A stretch of 14,710 nt of DNA from Kiritimatiellia bacterium (GTDB taxonomy: Bacteria; Verrucomicrobiota; Kiritimatiellia; RFP12; UBA1067), in contig JAGBXE010000006.1 in assembly GCA_017629455.1 (NCBI GenBank), positions 1-14,710 on the forward strand, read 5' to 3'. Shown here one piece after another: positions 1-7,903 of the stretch (position 1 is the first letter of the stretch; each line of letters opens with the position of its first letter). The position numbers and the translations under genes are program-made. Under the pieces are notes generated by a model. It saw only the letters and a list, made by a program, of their open reading frames with translations. It searched no databases and was not told the origin of the DNA.

Positions 1-1418
1 ATATTTACATCGAGCGCGATTTGCAACGCGGCATTCTCGACGAACAAGGCGCACAAGAATTGATCGACCATTTGATCATGAAATTCCGCATGGTCAAGTT
101 CGCACGCGTACCTAGCTACAACGAGCTATTTAGCGGCGATCCCATTTGGGCGACAATCAACCTTGCTGGCATGTGCGGCGACGGGCGCAGCATGGTCACA
201 AAAACCGACTTCCGCATACTCCATACGCTCGAGACGATGGGGCCTGCGCCAGAGCCGAATTTAACAGTCCTCTATTCGCCGCGTTTGCCAAAGGCTTTCA
301 AGGATTACGCCGCTAAAGTTTCAATCGAAACGAGCAGCGTCCAATACGAAAACGACGAAGTAATGCGCCGCGTCTGGAACGACGACTACGCCATCTGCTG
401 CTGCGTGTCGGCAACGCAAACTGGCAAGGAGATGCAATTCTTCGGTGCTCGCGCAAATTTGGCAAAATGCCTTTTGTACGCCATCAATGGCGGCGTAGAC
501 GAAGTGACGCGCTTCCAAGTAGGCCCTGAATTCCGTCCAATAACAAGCGACGTTCTTGACTATAACGAAGTTCTCCATGCGTATGATCAGATGATGAACT
601 GGCTTGCTGGGCTTTATGTCCACACGCTTAATCTCATTCACTTCATGCACGATCGCTATTCGTACGAAGCTGCGCAAATGGCGCTTATCGACACGGATGT
701 AAAGCGTTCGTTCGCAACGGGCATTGCAGGCTTTTCGCACGCGGTCGATTCGCTTTCGGCAATCAAGTACGCGAAAGTGTCTGTCATTCGCGATGAAAGC
801 GGGCTTGCCGTCGACTACAAAGTTGAGGGTGACTTCCCACGCTACGGAAACGACGACGACCGCGCAGATTCTATTGGCGAGTGGCTGCTAACTGAGTTTA
901 TGCGCAAGGTGAAAAGCCACCACACCTATCGCAATGCTACGCCAACAACATCAATCCTGACTATTACGTCAAACGTTGTCTACGGCAAAGCGACAGGCTC
1001 AATGCCCGATGGGCGCAAGGCTGGCGAACCGCTCTCTCCTGGCGCAAACCCCGCTTACGGCGCCGAAACGAATGGGCTTTTAGCTTCGCTTAACTCTGTA
1101 GCTAAACTGCCTTATGAGTATGCGTTAGACGGCATTTCCAACACGCAGACAATCCATCCTTCTGCGCTCGGCAACGATGCGCAAACGCGTGTTAATACGC
1201 TTGTGTCGGTGCTTGACGGGTATTTCACGCGCGGCGCTCATCACTTAAACGTGAACGTGTTCGGCGTTGAAAAGCTCATCGATGCTATGGAGCATCCCGA
1301 AAAGCCTGAATATGCAAACTTCACGATTCGCGTCAGCGGTTATGCCGTTAAATTCATTGATCTGACACGCGAACAGCAAATGGACGTTATCAAGCGCACT
1401 TGCCATACACATCTGTGA
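1..1418 (+). CDS. pflB: Formate C-acetyltransferase (pyruvate formate-lyase), C-terminal part, cut by window start
   Basis: This glycyl-radical enzyme cleaves pyruvate with CoA to acetyl-CoA and formate in the cytoplasm of anaerobes. The frame is open at the left edge (first whole codon at base 3, IYIERD), so about 471 of roughly 750-760 residues are visible. Family landmarks in order are [23 protein letters not shown], the active-site cysteine pair within [11 protein letters not shown] (codons about 396-404), [49 protein letters not shown], and the radical loop RVSGYAV with its glycine codon at 1338-1340. The cysteines and the glycine are intact, so the enzyme should be active. Oddities are a third cysteine before the usual pair, and a few residues fewer than the E. 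coli enzyme just before HLNVNV. pflA follows with a 4-base overlap, the usual partner arrangement. The identification is secure; the promoter lies outside the window. Confidence 0.97.
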   Translation, partial: IYIERDLQRGILDEQGAQELIDHLIMKFRMVKFARVPSYNELFSGDPIWATINLAGMCGDGRSMVTKTDFRILHTLETMGPAPEPNLTVLYSPRLPKAFKDYAAKVSIETSSVQYENDEVMRRVWNDDYAICCCVSATQTGKEMQFFGARANLAKCLLYAINGGVDEVTRFQVGPEFRPITSDVLDYNEVLHAYDQMMNWLAGLYVHTLNLIHFMHDRYSYEAAQMALIDTDVKRSFATGIAGFSHAVDSLSAIKYAKVSVIRDESGLAVDYKVEGDFPRYGNDDDRADSIGEWLLTEFMRKVKSHHTYRNATPTTSILTITSNVVYGKATGSMPDGRKAGEPLSPGANPAYGAETNGLLASLNSVAKLPYEYALDGISNTQTIHPSALGNDAQTRVNTLVSVLDGYFTRGAHHLNVNVFGVEKLIDAMEHPEKPEYANFTIRVSGYAVKFIDLTREQQMDVIKRTCHTHL

Positions 1419-2137
1419 CGGGGCGCATTCATTCATTTGAGACATTCGGCGCGGCCGACGGGCCCGGCGTAAGGTACATTGTCTTTATGCACGGCTGCCC
1501 CTTCCGCTGCGCCTATTGTCACAACCCCGACACATGGGCATCGCCTCCAGCCTTTGAAATGTCGGCCGATGACGTCTTGCAACAAGCCCTGCGCTACCGC
1601 GATTACTGGGGCGCAGAGGGCGGTATTACACTTTCGGGCGGCGAGCCGATGGCTCAGGCGAAATTCTGTTCTGAGCTTTTCGAAAAAGCCAAGGCGCTAA
1701 AAATAACAACATGCCTCGACACGGCAGGCGGTCCTTACGACAAATCAAACGAAGATATTAAAAAGCTTCTCGCCTTAAGTGATACTGTTATTCTTGATCT
1801 TAAACTTTTCGACCCCAAAGCACACCGCCTTTTGACTGGGTGCGACAACGAGCCAGTCCTTGAATGTGCGCGAGCTCTTTCAGAAAGCGGCAAACGCCTA
1901 TGGATTAGGCGCGTTCTTGTGCCTGGAGTTACCGACGATCCAACTGATCTTATCAAAACAGGCGAATTTATCCGCAGCCTTAAAACTGTTGAAAAAGTAG
2001 AAGTGCTTGCCTACCACACGCTGGGGATAGCTAAGTGGCAAAAGCTAGCCCTTCAATATACGCTTTCTTCCGTCTCGCCCCCGAGCGCAGAAGAAATAGC
2101 CCGCGCCGAAGCTTTACTTGCAGGAAAAGCCAATTAA
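1415..2137 (+). CDS. pflA: Pyruvate formate-lyase activating enzyme (radical SAM)
   Basis: This cytoplasmic radical SAM enzyme installs the glycyl radical on PflB using S-adenosylmethionine and reduced flavodoxin or ferredoxin. The sequence opens with [11 protein letters not shown] and [10 protein letters not shown], then the 4Fe-4S motif CPFRCAYC (CX3CX2C), LSGGEPM (SAM-binding GGE), [15 protein letters not shown] and a C-terminal [10 protein letters not shown], all typical of PflA. I chose the GTG at 1415, which gives 240 residues and aligns with the E. coli N-terminus (MSVIGRIHSF). That GTG overlaps the pflB stop as GTGA, suggesting translational coupling. No clear Shine-Dalgarno sequence precedes it. 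A TTG at 1400 would add five residues lying wholly within pflB. The 3' end overlaps the convergent gene by 4 bases. Function is secure; the start is probable. Confidence 0.95.
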   Translation: MTGRIHSFETFGAADGPGVRYIVFMHGCPFRCAYCHNPDTWASPPAFEMSADDVLQQALRYRDYWGAEGGITLSGGEPMAQAKFCSELFEKAKALKITTCLDTAGGPYDKSNEDIKKLLALSDTVILDLKLFDPKAHRLLTGCDNEPVLECARALSESGKRLWIRRVLVPGVTDDPTDLIKTGEFIRSLKTVEKVEVLAYHTLGIAKWQKLALQYTLSSVSPPSAEEIARAEALLAGKAN

Positions 2138-3918
2138 TTTTTATACTCTAAAAGTTTAAAGTCACCAGGCGCTATTTCAACTACGCGTTCTTCTCCGGTA
2201 GCTTTATAGAGAACTTTAACTAAAGCTGTTTTCGCCAAGTTGTATTCTTCTTTCTCGTCACTAAACTTAATTACGCCTTTATTGTTTATGAGATAAACGA
2301 GAAACCCTTTTTCCGTTTTATTACCGCCCCATTGAATATCGCCTTCTACCGAGAACGGCATTGTTTCATCGCGTATGGCAAGTAAAAGTTTTTCTAAGGC
2401 CGCTGCATCGGGGCATTCTTCCGAGGGGTATCGATGCACCTTGCCGCCGGCACACTTAAAGGCATCTATCGCCCTACTATCAAAACGCTCCTTATCAAAG
2501 GCATTGCCTGCAATTAAGAGATGCTTATAACGCATAAGTGCGCGCTCGAAATCTGCAGAGTTCTGCCCTGCGTCGGGGCAAAGAGCATCGAAGAAACCTG
2601 GGAAGCGCGAATTATACAAGCACCCTTGCTCGCCTTTATTCCTAAGCGGATAATCGCCGCCATGTTCGCTTGCAATCGGTACGAGCGTATTAAAAATCGT
2701 CTTCTGCGTTTCAGGCTCAATAAGGCCTTGATTTCTGTACATTGAAGAGCACGGTTCGCTAAGGGGCGTTAAAACGGCTAGCGGCGTATAAGTTTCGCCG
2801 CGCTCTACAGTTTTTGAAAGCATATAGATTTCATTAAAATCCAAAGCGTTCTCGGACGGAACGATTTTACCGTCTTTCATATCCTGATAGATTGATTTCC
2901 ACCCTTCCATCTGAATATAATCCACACCGATAAGCCACCCATAAAGCGCTTGTCTACGATGTTGTGAACGCCCTTCGCCGCGATACGGCAGCGCCTTTGG
3001 AGCCGCCCCCTTGCGCGAAGAACTCTTACGTGCAATCCAACGGCTATCACCAGCACAAAACTTACCATCACGCGTATAGCCGGTATAATGCTGCGCCATG
3101 TACCACCCGTAAGGCAAATTCCATTGGCGCGCTGCGCCGCGCAAGAATGCACCTGCCGCGTTCCATGCGCTCCAGCCTTGAGTAGTCGCTTCGTACCACA
3201 GCCCACACGCACCGTTCGCGGCAAAAAGATGCTCAAAACCCATATCATTGGAGCAGAGCGGCCAAATACGGCTTTCGCCCCAATGAAAATCCTTTAACCT
3301 ACGAAAGACTTCTTTAGTCCACGATACGATATGCCCCTTGCCTTTTGCATGCATAGGCTCAAAGCCGGCATGAAGATCGCGTTCAAGCTCCTTATCTTCT
3401 AAATTCCAGAATCTTGTAAAGTATGTCGTATCGCTGTCCATTTCCCAAAGCGAGTTGAACCCTAAAAATCCCGTATGGTTTTCTTTCCACTTCGAAAAAG
3501 CATTACGGTCGGCAAGCGGACATCCATCGCCAGGAATAAAGTAAAGCGGGCGCGAAACACACTCGTAAACAAAGAACGGCTTTCCGCTGCGAGCATAATC
3601 GGAATCGACATTTGCGCGCGGATTGGCCATCAAATCTTCAAGGCTGTAAGGCGTTTTGCGGCGTTCGCTCTCGGGCACTCTGCGAACATATTTCTTTTTG
3701 TATTCTTGATGTTTTTGGAATGGACGAATATCAGGTTTCGGTATGCGCGGAATAACATATACAGGAATTGACTCTGTAAATGCCGAAAGTTCCGTAAACG
3801 GATCCATATCCTCCGCAGAATAGCGGAAAAAAACAGATTGCATCGGCCGTGGCTCTGCAATTGCACCTAAAGAAAAATATACAGCCGCTAATCCCACTAA
3901 AAGTAATTTGCCATTCAT
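2134..3918 (-). CDS. Secreted glycoside-hydrolase-like protein, specificity unknown
   Basis: I do not recognise a named family. The 594-residue product starts with a signal peptide (Lys4, hydrophobic core 5-20, likely cut after AIA at 21), so it is exported. Residues about 51-100 are a proline- and charge-rich linker. Residues about 115-385 have the rhythm of a TIM barrel (FFVYECVSRPLYF, FLGFNSLWEM, WYEATTQG, YGWYMAQHYTGY, GVDYIQMEGW, YTPLAVLTP). Glu243 and Glu338, at the ends of presumed strands, are candidate catalytic acids. Residues 410-515 look like a Rossmann-type, glutamine-amidotransferase-like domain, and 525-590 like a terminal beta-sandwich, an order resembling GH42-type enzymes. 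A basic stretch spans 293-322. ATG 3918 is preceded by AAGGAG at 8 bases' spacing. The gene stands alone, between convergent pflA and the divergent phosphofructokinase. That it is a gene and exported is well supported; the hydrolase role is inference. Confidence 0.8.
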   Translation of the reverse strand: MNGKLLLVGLAAVYFSLGAIAEPRPMQSVFFRYSAEDMDPFTELSAFTESIPVYVIPRIPKPDIRPFQKHQEYKKKYVRRVPESERRKTPYSLEDLMANPRANVDSDYARSGKPFFVYECVSRPLYFIPGDGCPLADRNAFSKWKENHTGFLGFNSLWEMDSDTTYFTRFWNLEDKELERDLHAGFEPMHAKGKGHIVSWTKEVFRRLKDFHWGESRIWPLCSNDMGFEHLFAANGACGLWYEATTQGWSAWNAAGAFLRGAARQWNLPYGWYMAQHYTGYTRDGKFCAGDSRWIARKSSSRKGAAPKALPYRGEGRSQHRRQALYGWLIGVDYIQMEGWKSIYQDMKDGKIVPSENALDFNEIYMLSKTVERGETYTPLAVLTPLSEPCSSMYRNQGLIEPETQKTIFNTLVPIASEHGGDYPLRNKGEQGCLYNSRFPGFFDALCPDAGQNSADFERALMRYKHLLIAGNAFDKERFDSRAIDAFKCAGGKVHRYPSEECPDAAALEKLLLAIRDETMPFSVEGDIQWGGNKTEKGFLVYLINNKGVIKFSDEKEEYNLAKTALVKVLYKATGEERVVEIAPGDFKLLEYKN

Positions 3919-3926
3919 ACATTCAA

Positions 3927-3932
3927 CTCCTT
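3927..3932 (-). promoter_or_regulatory. Ribosome binding site of the secreted glycosidase-like gene
   Basis: AAGGAG on the minus strand lies 8 bases before the ATG ending at 3918. It favours that ATG over an out-of-frame ATG at 3922. Confidence 0.75.
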
Positions 3933-3940
3933 ACCAAGTA

Positions 3941-3949
3941 AGTATACCA
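3941..3949 (-). promoter_or_regulatory. Extended -10 promoter for the secreted glycosidase-like gene
   Basis: The minus strand reads TGG-TATACT, an extended -10 element (TGn plus a hexamer with five of six consensus bases). No good -35 lies at 16-18 bases; a TTGTAC sits about 20 bases upstream. Transcription would begin near 3934-3935, leaving a very short leader that still includes the AAGGAG site. Confidence 0.5.
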
Positions 3950-3993
3950 CAATCACACCTATCCTCGTACAAGCTCTAGGGCACATTCCATCG

Positions 3994-4023
3994 TTGAATA
4001 ACACATAGAAAGAGTGATATAAT
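3994..4023 (+). promoter_or_regulatory. Sigma-70-type promoter for the phosphofructokinase-rpoN pair
   Basis: TTGAAT (3994-3999) and a perfect TATAAT (4018-4023) are separated by 18 bases, and TG at 4015-4016 makes an extended -10. The -10 ends only 7 bases before the first ATG at 4031. Transcription is therefore expected to start at or next to that ATG. Confidence 0.7.
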
Positions 4024-4030
4024 ACTGCAC

Positions 4031-5245
4031 ATGAAGACTAAGAAAATGAATATGGTGATTGCCCAGTCAGGTGGGCCTTCTATGGTTATCAACGGCTCGC
4101 TCGCTGCAGCGGTCGATTTCGCCAAGCGCGAGGGCAAAGCCCGCATAGGCAAAATCCTTGGCGCACGCCATGGTATCGCCGGCATCCTTAAAGGCGACTA
4201 CATCGATATGCGCAAAATCTCCCAGAGCTCTATGTGCGCAATTGCCACTACTCCGTCTTCTGCGCTAGGCAGCTGCCGCCTCAAACCCACAGCTGAGGAT
4301 TGCCGCAATATTTTTGCTGAATTTAAAAAGCTCAACGTCGGCTACTTCTTCTACATTGGCGGCAACGACTCTGCCGATGCCGCGCGCATTGTCGGCGAAG
4401 AGGCCGAAAAAGAAGGCTATCCGCTAGTAGTCTACCACATCCCCAAAACAATCGATAACGATTTGCGCTCGTGCGACCATACCCCCGGTTTCGGCTCTGC
4501 CGCGCGTTTTGTCGCTTGCGCACTTAAAGGCGATGACCTCGACAACCGCGCACTAGGCGGAGTTAAGATTGATATTATCATGGGGCGCGACGCTGGCTTT
4601 CTAACTGCCGCCTCCGCTCTGGCTCGTGAGCGTGACGACGACGGTCCACACCTTATTTATCTTCCAGAAGTGCCCTTTACAATCGATAAATTCGTACGCG
4701 ATGTTAAAGCGGCGATGAAGAAGTACGGGCGCTGCGTTTGTGCAATCTCTGAAGGCATCCGCGGCAAAGACGGCGTTCCAATCGGCGCGCTTCTTGGATC
4801 TGGCGAAAAAGACTCCCACGGCAACGTGCAAATGTCTGGAACTGGCGCACTCGGCGATTACCTGGCAGCCGAGCTTAAAGCCAAATCAGGCATTAAGCGC
4901 GTTCGTGCAGATACGTTTGGCTACTTGCAAAGGTCATTCCCTGGCATCCAAAGCAAGAGCGACCTTGCAGAAGCCATGGGTGCAGGCGAAGCTGCCGTTG
5001 CAGCTGCACTCAACGCATCCGAAGGCTTTACCGAATTTCCGACGAAAGGCACAATCGGCATTGTGCGCAAGAGCGGCAAGCGTTACGCCGTTAAGTTTGA
5101 AGCAATGCCGGCAGAAGCGGCCGCGAAATACACGCGCTCCGTGCCGAAAGAATTCATCGCGAAAAACGGCCATGACGTAACGCCGGCGTTTATTGAGTAC
5201 GCAAAGCCCATTGTTGGGCCGCTTCCTCACTGCGAGGTGATTTAA
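4031..5245 (+). CDS. pfp: Pyrophosphate--fructose 6-phosphate 1-phosphotransferase (PPi-PFK)
   Basis: This cytoplasmic enzyme makes fructose 1,6-bisphosphate from fructose 6-phosphate, the committed glycolytic step, reversibly with PPi as donor. The 404 residues match the roughly 400-residue PPi-type class. Visible motifs are IAQSGGPSMVIN (10-21), GGNDS (110-114), PKTIDND (138-144) and MGRDAGF (184-190). Lys139 in place of the glycine of ATP enzymes (PGTIDND), together with Asp113, marks PPi use; Asp142 is the expected catalytic base. The start is uncertain. ATG 4031 lies 7 bases after the promoter -10 and neither it nor the in-frame ATGs at 4046 and 4052 has a clear Shine-Dalgarno. Family proteins often begin just before (V/I)(L/I)IAQSGGP, so 4046 or 4052 is also possible. 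rpoN follows after 4 bases in the same transcript. PPi specificity is inferred from motifs. Confidence 0.93.
   Translation: MKTKKMNMVIAQSGGPSMVINGSLAAAVDFAKREGKARIGKILGARHGIAGILKGDYIDMRKISQSSMCAIATTPSSALGSCRLKPTAEDCRNIFAEFKKLNVGYFFYIGGNDSADAARIVGEEAEKEGYPLVVYHIPKTIDNDLRSCDHTPGFGSAARFVACALKGDDLDNRALGGVKIDIIMGRDAGFLTAASALARERDDDGPHLIYLPEVPFTIDKFVRDVKAAMKKYGRCVCAISEGIRGKDGVPIGALLGSGEKDSHGNVQMSGTGALGDYLAAELKAKSGIKRVRADTFGYLQRSFPGIQSKSDLAEAMGAGEAAVAAALNASEGFTEFPTKGTIGIVRKSGKRYAVKFEAMPAEAAAKYTRSVPKEFIAKNGHDVTPAFIEYAKPIVGPLPHCEVI
5234..5240 (+). promoter_or_regulatory. Ribosome binding site of rpoN inside the pfp 3' end
   Basis: GAGGTGA lies 9 bases before the rpoN ATG at 5250, within the last codons of the phosphofructokinase gene. 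This gives rpoN its own strong translation signal on a shared mRNA. Confidence 0.7.
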
Positions 5246-5249
5246 CAGT

Positions 5250-6638
5250 ATGGGCCTGGGCCTTTCACAAACTAGGCGCCTTGCCCAAACAGTATCGCCC
5301 AGGCAAGTCATCCAGGCGAGATTGCTCGCTCTCTCCTTGCCGGCTCTTAGAGCCGACATCCTCACGGAGATGGCGAGCAATCCTGCCATTGAAGACATTG
5401 ATCACCCAATTGAAACGCCTCTATCGGAAGTTCAGCGTGAAGCTCTTGAAATAAACGAAACTTCCAATCCCGACTATCCTGAAGATGACTTTGTGCCTGG
5501 TCTCGACCGCGACGAAGAAGCTGCCGAACGCAGGCAAGCGTTCTTTGACGCGCAAGTCAAACAGGAAACACTGCAGGAACACTTAATTACACAATTTCCG
5601 CTCTCCGACATCCCCGAGTGCGACTGGCCATTAGCAGAAACCTTAGTCGGTGATCTTGACGACAAGGGCTACTACAAAGGCTCGATTGCCGATGTCGCGA
5701 TGGCCTTTGAGCGTTCATGCGCGCATGTGAATGCAACTTTGGCGCTGATACGCGAACTTGACCCTCCCGGTTGCGGCGCGCGCGATTTAAAAGAGTGTTT
5801 GCTCGCCCAAGTCGACGATATTCAAGACGCAAATCTACGTACTTTAGTTACAAAGCTAATTAGCGATCATCTAGAAGATATCGCATCTGGCCAGCTTAAA
5901 GCCCTAGCAACAAAGCTAGGCATTACCGACCAAAACCTTCGTAAGGCCCTCACTGCTCTTCGCTCTCTCGACGGTAGACCAGGCCGGCAATACCCGAGCG
6001 AGCACGAACGCGTAGAATACGTAAACCCTGAAATACACGCCGTAAAGCGAAACAACGTATGGGCTGCAGAAACGGACGAAAGGTCGTTGCCGGAAATACG
6101 AATCTCCCCAAAATTTAAAGCCCTTCTCGAAGATCCAAACCAGACGGAAGAGACAAAATCCTACATTAAAGAGCGAATCGCCGCAGCTCTAGCATTTAAA
6201 GAGGCGGTAACTAGGCGGCAACAGACAGTTTCCGCTATCGCAAATGCCATTTTCGAACGTCAGCAAGATTTCTTCACAAAAGGTTTTGCCGCGCTCAACC
6301 CGCTTACCGAACAAGAAATCGCAAACAAAGTAGGCGTTCACACCACGACTGTCTCGCGTACAGTGCGCGACAAATACGCATCGACGCCGCAAGGCACTGT
6401 CGAATTAAGACGCCTTTTTGCATCAAAGATTAACACGGCCGTAGGCTCTGAAGTTTCTCAAAACGCCGTTTTATCTAAGCTTAAACAAATCGTCTCGGAA
6501 GAAGACGGCAAGAACCCGCTTTCCGACAATAAAATTGCTGAGTTGCTTAGTAAGGCCGGCTTTCCTATCGCGCGGCGAACTGTCGCGAAATACCGTATGC
6601 GCCTTAAAATTCCTGATGCCGCAGCGCGGCGGAATTAG
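5250..6638 (+). CDS. rpoN: RNA polymerase sigma-54 factor
   Basis: Sigma-54 directs RNA polymerase to -24/-12 promoters and needs an ATP-driven activator. The 462 residues compare with about 477 in E. coli. Region I (1-50, LSQTRRLAQTVSPRQV then SNPAIED) fits the activator-responsive domain but holds few glutamines. An acidic region II follows (about 70-95). The core-binding region includes DPPGCGARDLKECLL (171-185). A helix-turn-helix covers about 352-375 (LTEQEIANKVGVHTTTVSR) and continues into DKYASTPQG. The diagnostic RpoN box ARRTVAKYR is intact at 441-449. The gene starts 4 bases after the phosphofructokinase stop and appears co-transcribed with it. Its stop overlaps the convergent rimO stop. 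No enhancer-binding activator is encoded in the window, so its regulon cannot be guessed here. Confidence 0.97.
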   Translation: MGLGLSQTRRLAQTVSPRQVIQARLLALSLPALRADILTEMASNPAIEDIDHPIETPLSEVQREALEINETSNPDYPEDDFVPGLDRDEEAAERRQAFFDAQVKQETLQEHLITQFPLSDIPECDWPLAETLVGDLDDKGYYKGSIADVAMAFERSCAHVNATLALIRELDPPGCGARDLKECLLAQVDDIQDANLRTLVTKLISDHLEDIASGQLKALATKLGITDQNLRKALTALRSLDGRPGRQYPSEHERVEYVNPEIHAVKRNNVWAAETDERSLPEIRISPKFKALLEDPNQTEETKSYIKERIAAALAFKEAVTRRQQTVSAIANAIFERQQDFFTKGFAALNPLTEQEIANKVGVHTTTVSRTVRDKYASTPQGTVELRRLFASKINTAVGSEVSQNAVLSKLKQIVSEEDGKNPLSDNKIAELLSKAGFPIARRTVAKYRMRLKIPDAAARRN

Positions 6639-7903
6639 GCATCTACAACGCGGCCTTCAAAATCAAAGCCGCAAACCTTTTCAAGGCATACGTTTACAAA
6701 CTCGCCCACCTCAGGCTGTTGCCCAAGAAGATAGACTACGCCATCCACATCGGGAGCTTGGCTTTGCATTCTCGCTACACCGGGAGCTACAACTAAAGCC
6801 TCGTAAACATTGCCCTTCATGCGCCGCGCTTTCTGACGCCATATTTTTGCTTGCAACTGCATTACGGCCTTCTCGCGCTCTAAAGCAACAGCACGGGAAG
6901 CGCGATTACGCATAAGCGCGCCTTTAGTACCCTCTTCGGGCGAATACGCAAACGCACCAAGGTGGTCGAACTGCATACGCTTTAAATCGGCAAGCATCGC
7001 ATTAAAGCGCGATTGCGTCTCTCCAGGAAAGCCTGTCATAACTGTCGTACGAAGCGTCACATCGGGAATAATGCTCCTTACAACATCGGCAACAGTCCTG
7101 GATGCTTCAACTGCTCTAGCGCGGTTCATCTTAACGAGAACTTCTGGCACCGTATGCTGCACTGGAACATCGATATAGCGTACCGCATGCTTGGCAGTCA
7201 TCATCCACACGATAAAATCTTCATCGATCTCGCTTGGGTAGCTATACAAAACGCGCACCCAAAACTTGCCAGGCAATTTGTCGAGCTTCCAAAGCAGATC
7301 AGTAAGCCGCGGCGCCGTGCCGCCCTTGGCGATGGAACGCCCAAGGTCGGTGCCGTAAAGCATTGGATCTTGAGCTACAATATTAAGTTCGCGGCAACCA
7401 GTTTTTAAAAGTGCACGAGCCTCGCGGACAATAGAATCTATTGGGCGCGAAGTATACTTGCCGCGGATAAGAGGAATTGCACAATACGAGCAGCGGTGGC
7501 AGCAACCCTCGGCTATCTTTAGATATGCAAACGCCTTACCAGTTAAACGCAAACCCGGAATACGCGGCTCAACCCATGGCTTGGGCACTCCAACCCATTC
7601 ATCAACGCCGGGAAAAGCAGATACAGCCTCGGGGTAACGCTGCGGATAACAGCCAGAAACAATAACGCGCCCGATTCTGCCGCGGCGCTTCAACTCTAGA
7701 GCGCGGCGAATTTCGGCCTCAGCCTCGACGCGTGCTGACTCAATGAACGCGCACGTATTAACGATGACGGCATCGGCGCAGTCGCTATCGGCAGTAAGCG
7801 ACCAGCCTTCTTTAATCATGTTTCCTGCGCGAACTTGAAGATCGACTGCGTTTTTCGCGCAGCCGAGCGAAACTAGCGAAAGAGTTCCTTTGGCTTTTTT
7901 CAC
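6635..7903 (-). CDS. rimO: Ribosomal protein S12 methylthiotransferase RimO
   Basis: RimO adds a methylthio group to the conserved aspartate of ribosomal protein S12, using two 4Fe-4S clusters. The 422 residues show the N-terminal domain with three cluster cysteines (Cys15 in SLGCAKN, Cys51 in VNTC, Cys85 in SGC). The radical SAM motif Cys134-X3-Cys138-X2-Cys141 lies in [13 protein letters not shown], followed by [10 protein letters not shown]. The C-terminal TRAM domain (about 360-422, [12 protein letters not shown]) is of RimO rather than MiaB type. Cys135 replaces the usual asparagine, making a CC pair. The start is a GTG at 7903 overlapping the nfo stop (GTGA), with no strong Shine-Dalgarno, so translation probably depends on nfo. 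It is the last gene of the minus-strand run and its stop overlaps that of rpoN. Confidence 0.95.
   Translation of the reverse strand: MKKAKGTLSLVSLGCAKNAVDLQVRAGNMIKEGWSLTADSDCADAVIVNTCAFIESARVEAEAEIRRALELKRRGRIGRVIVSGCYPQRYPEAVSAFPGVDEWVGVPKPWVEPRIPGLRLTGKAFAYLKIAEGCCHRCSYCAIPLIRGKYTSRPIDSIVREARALLKTGCRELNIVAQDPMLYGTDLGRSIAKGGTAPRLTDLLWKLDKLPGKFWVRVLYSYPSEIDEDFIVWMMTAKHAVRYIDVPVQHTVPEVLVKMNRARAVEASRTVADVVRSIIPDVTLRTTVMTGFPGETQSRFNAMLADLKRMQFDHLGAFAYSPEEGTKGALMRNRASRAVALEREKAVMQLQAKIWRQKARRMKGNVYEALVVAPGVARMQSQAPDVDGVVYLLGQQPEVGEFVNVCLEKVCGFDFEGRVVDA

Noticed and set aside
1400..1414. TTG at 1400 as the pflA start
   Set aside because: The five extra residues do not fit the family N-terminus, whereas GTG 1415 does and forms a standard overlap with the pflB stop.
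6618..6630. GCCGC-AGC-GCGGC hairpin at the rpoN/rimO junction as a terminator
   Set aside because: It lies in the rpoN coding sequence and has no T-run on either strand.
7144..7162. TGGCAC...TGC sequence resembling a sigma-54 promoter
   Set aside because: The GG-to-GC spacing is off by one and it lies inside rimO.
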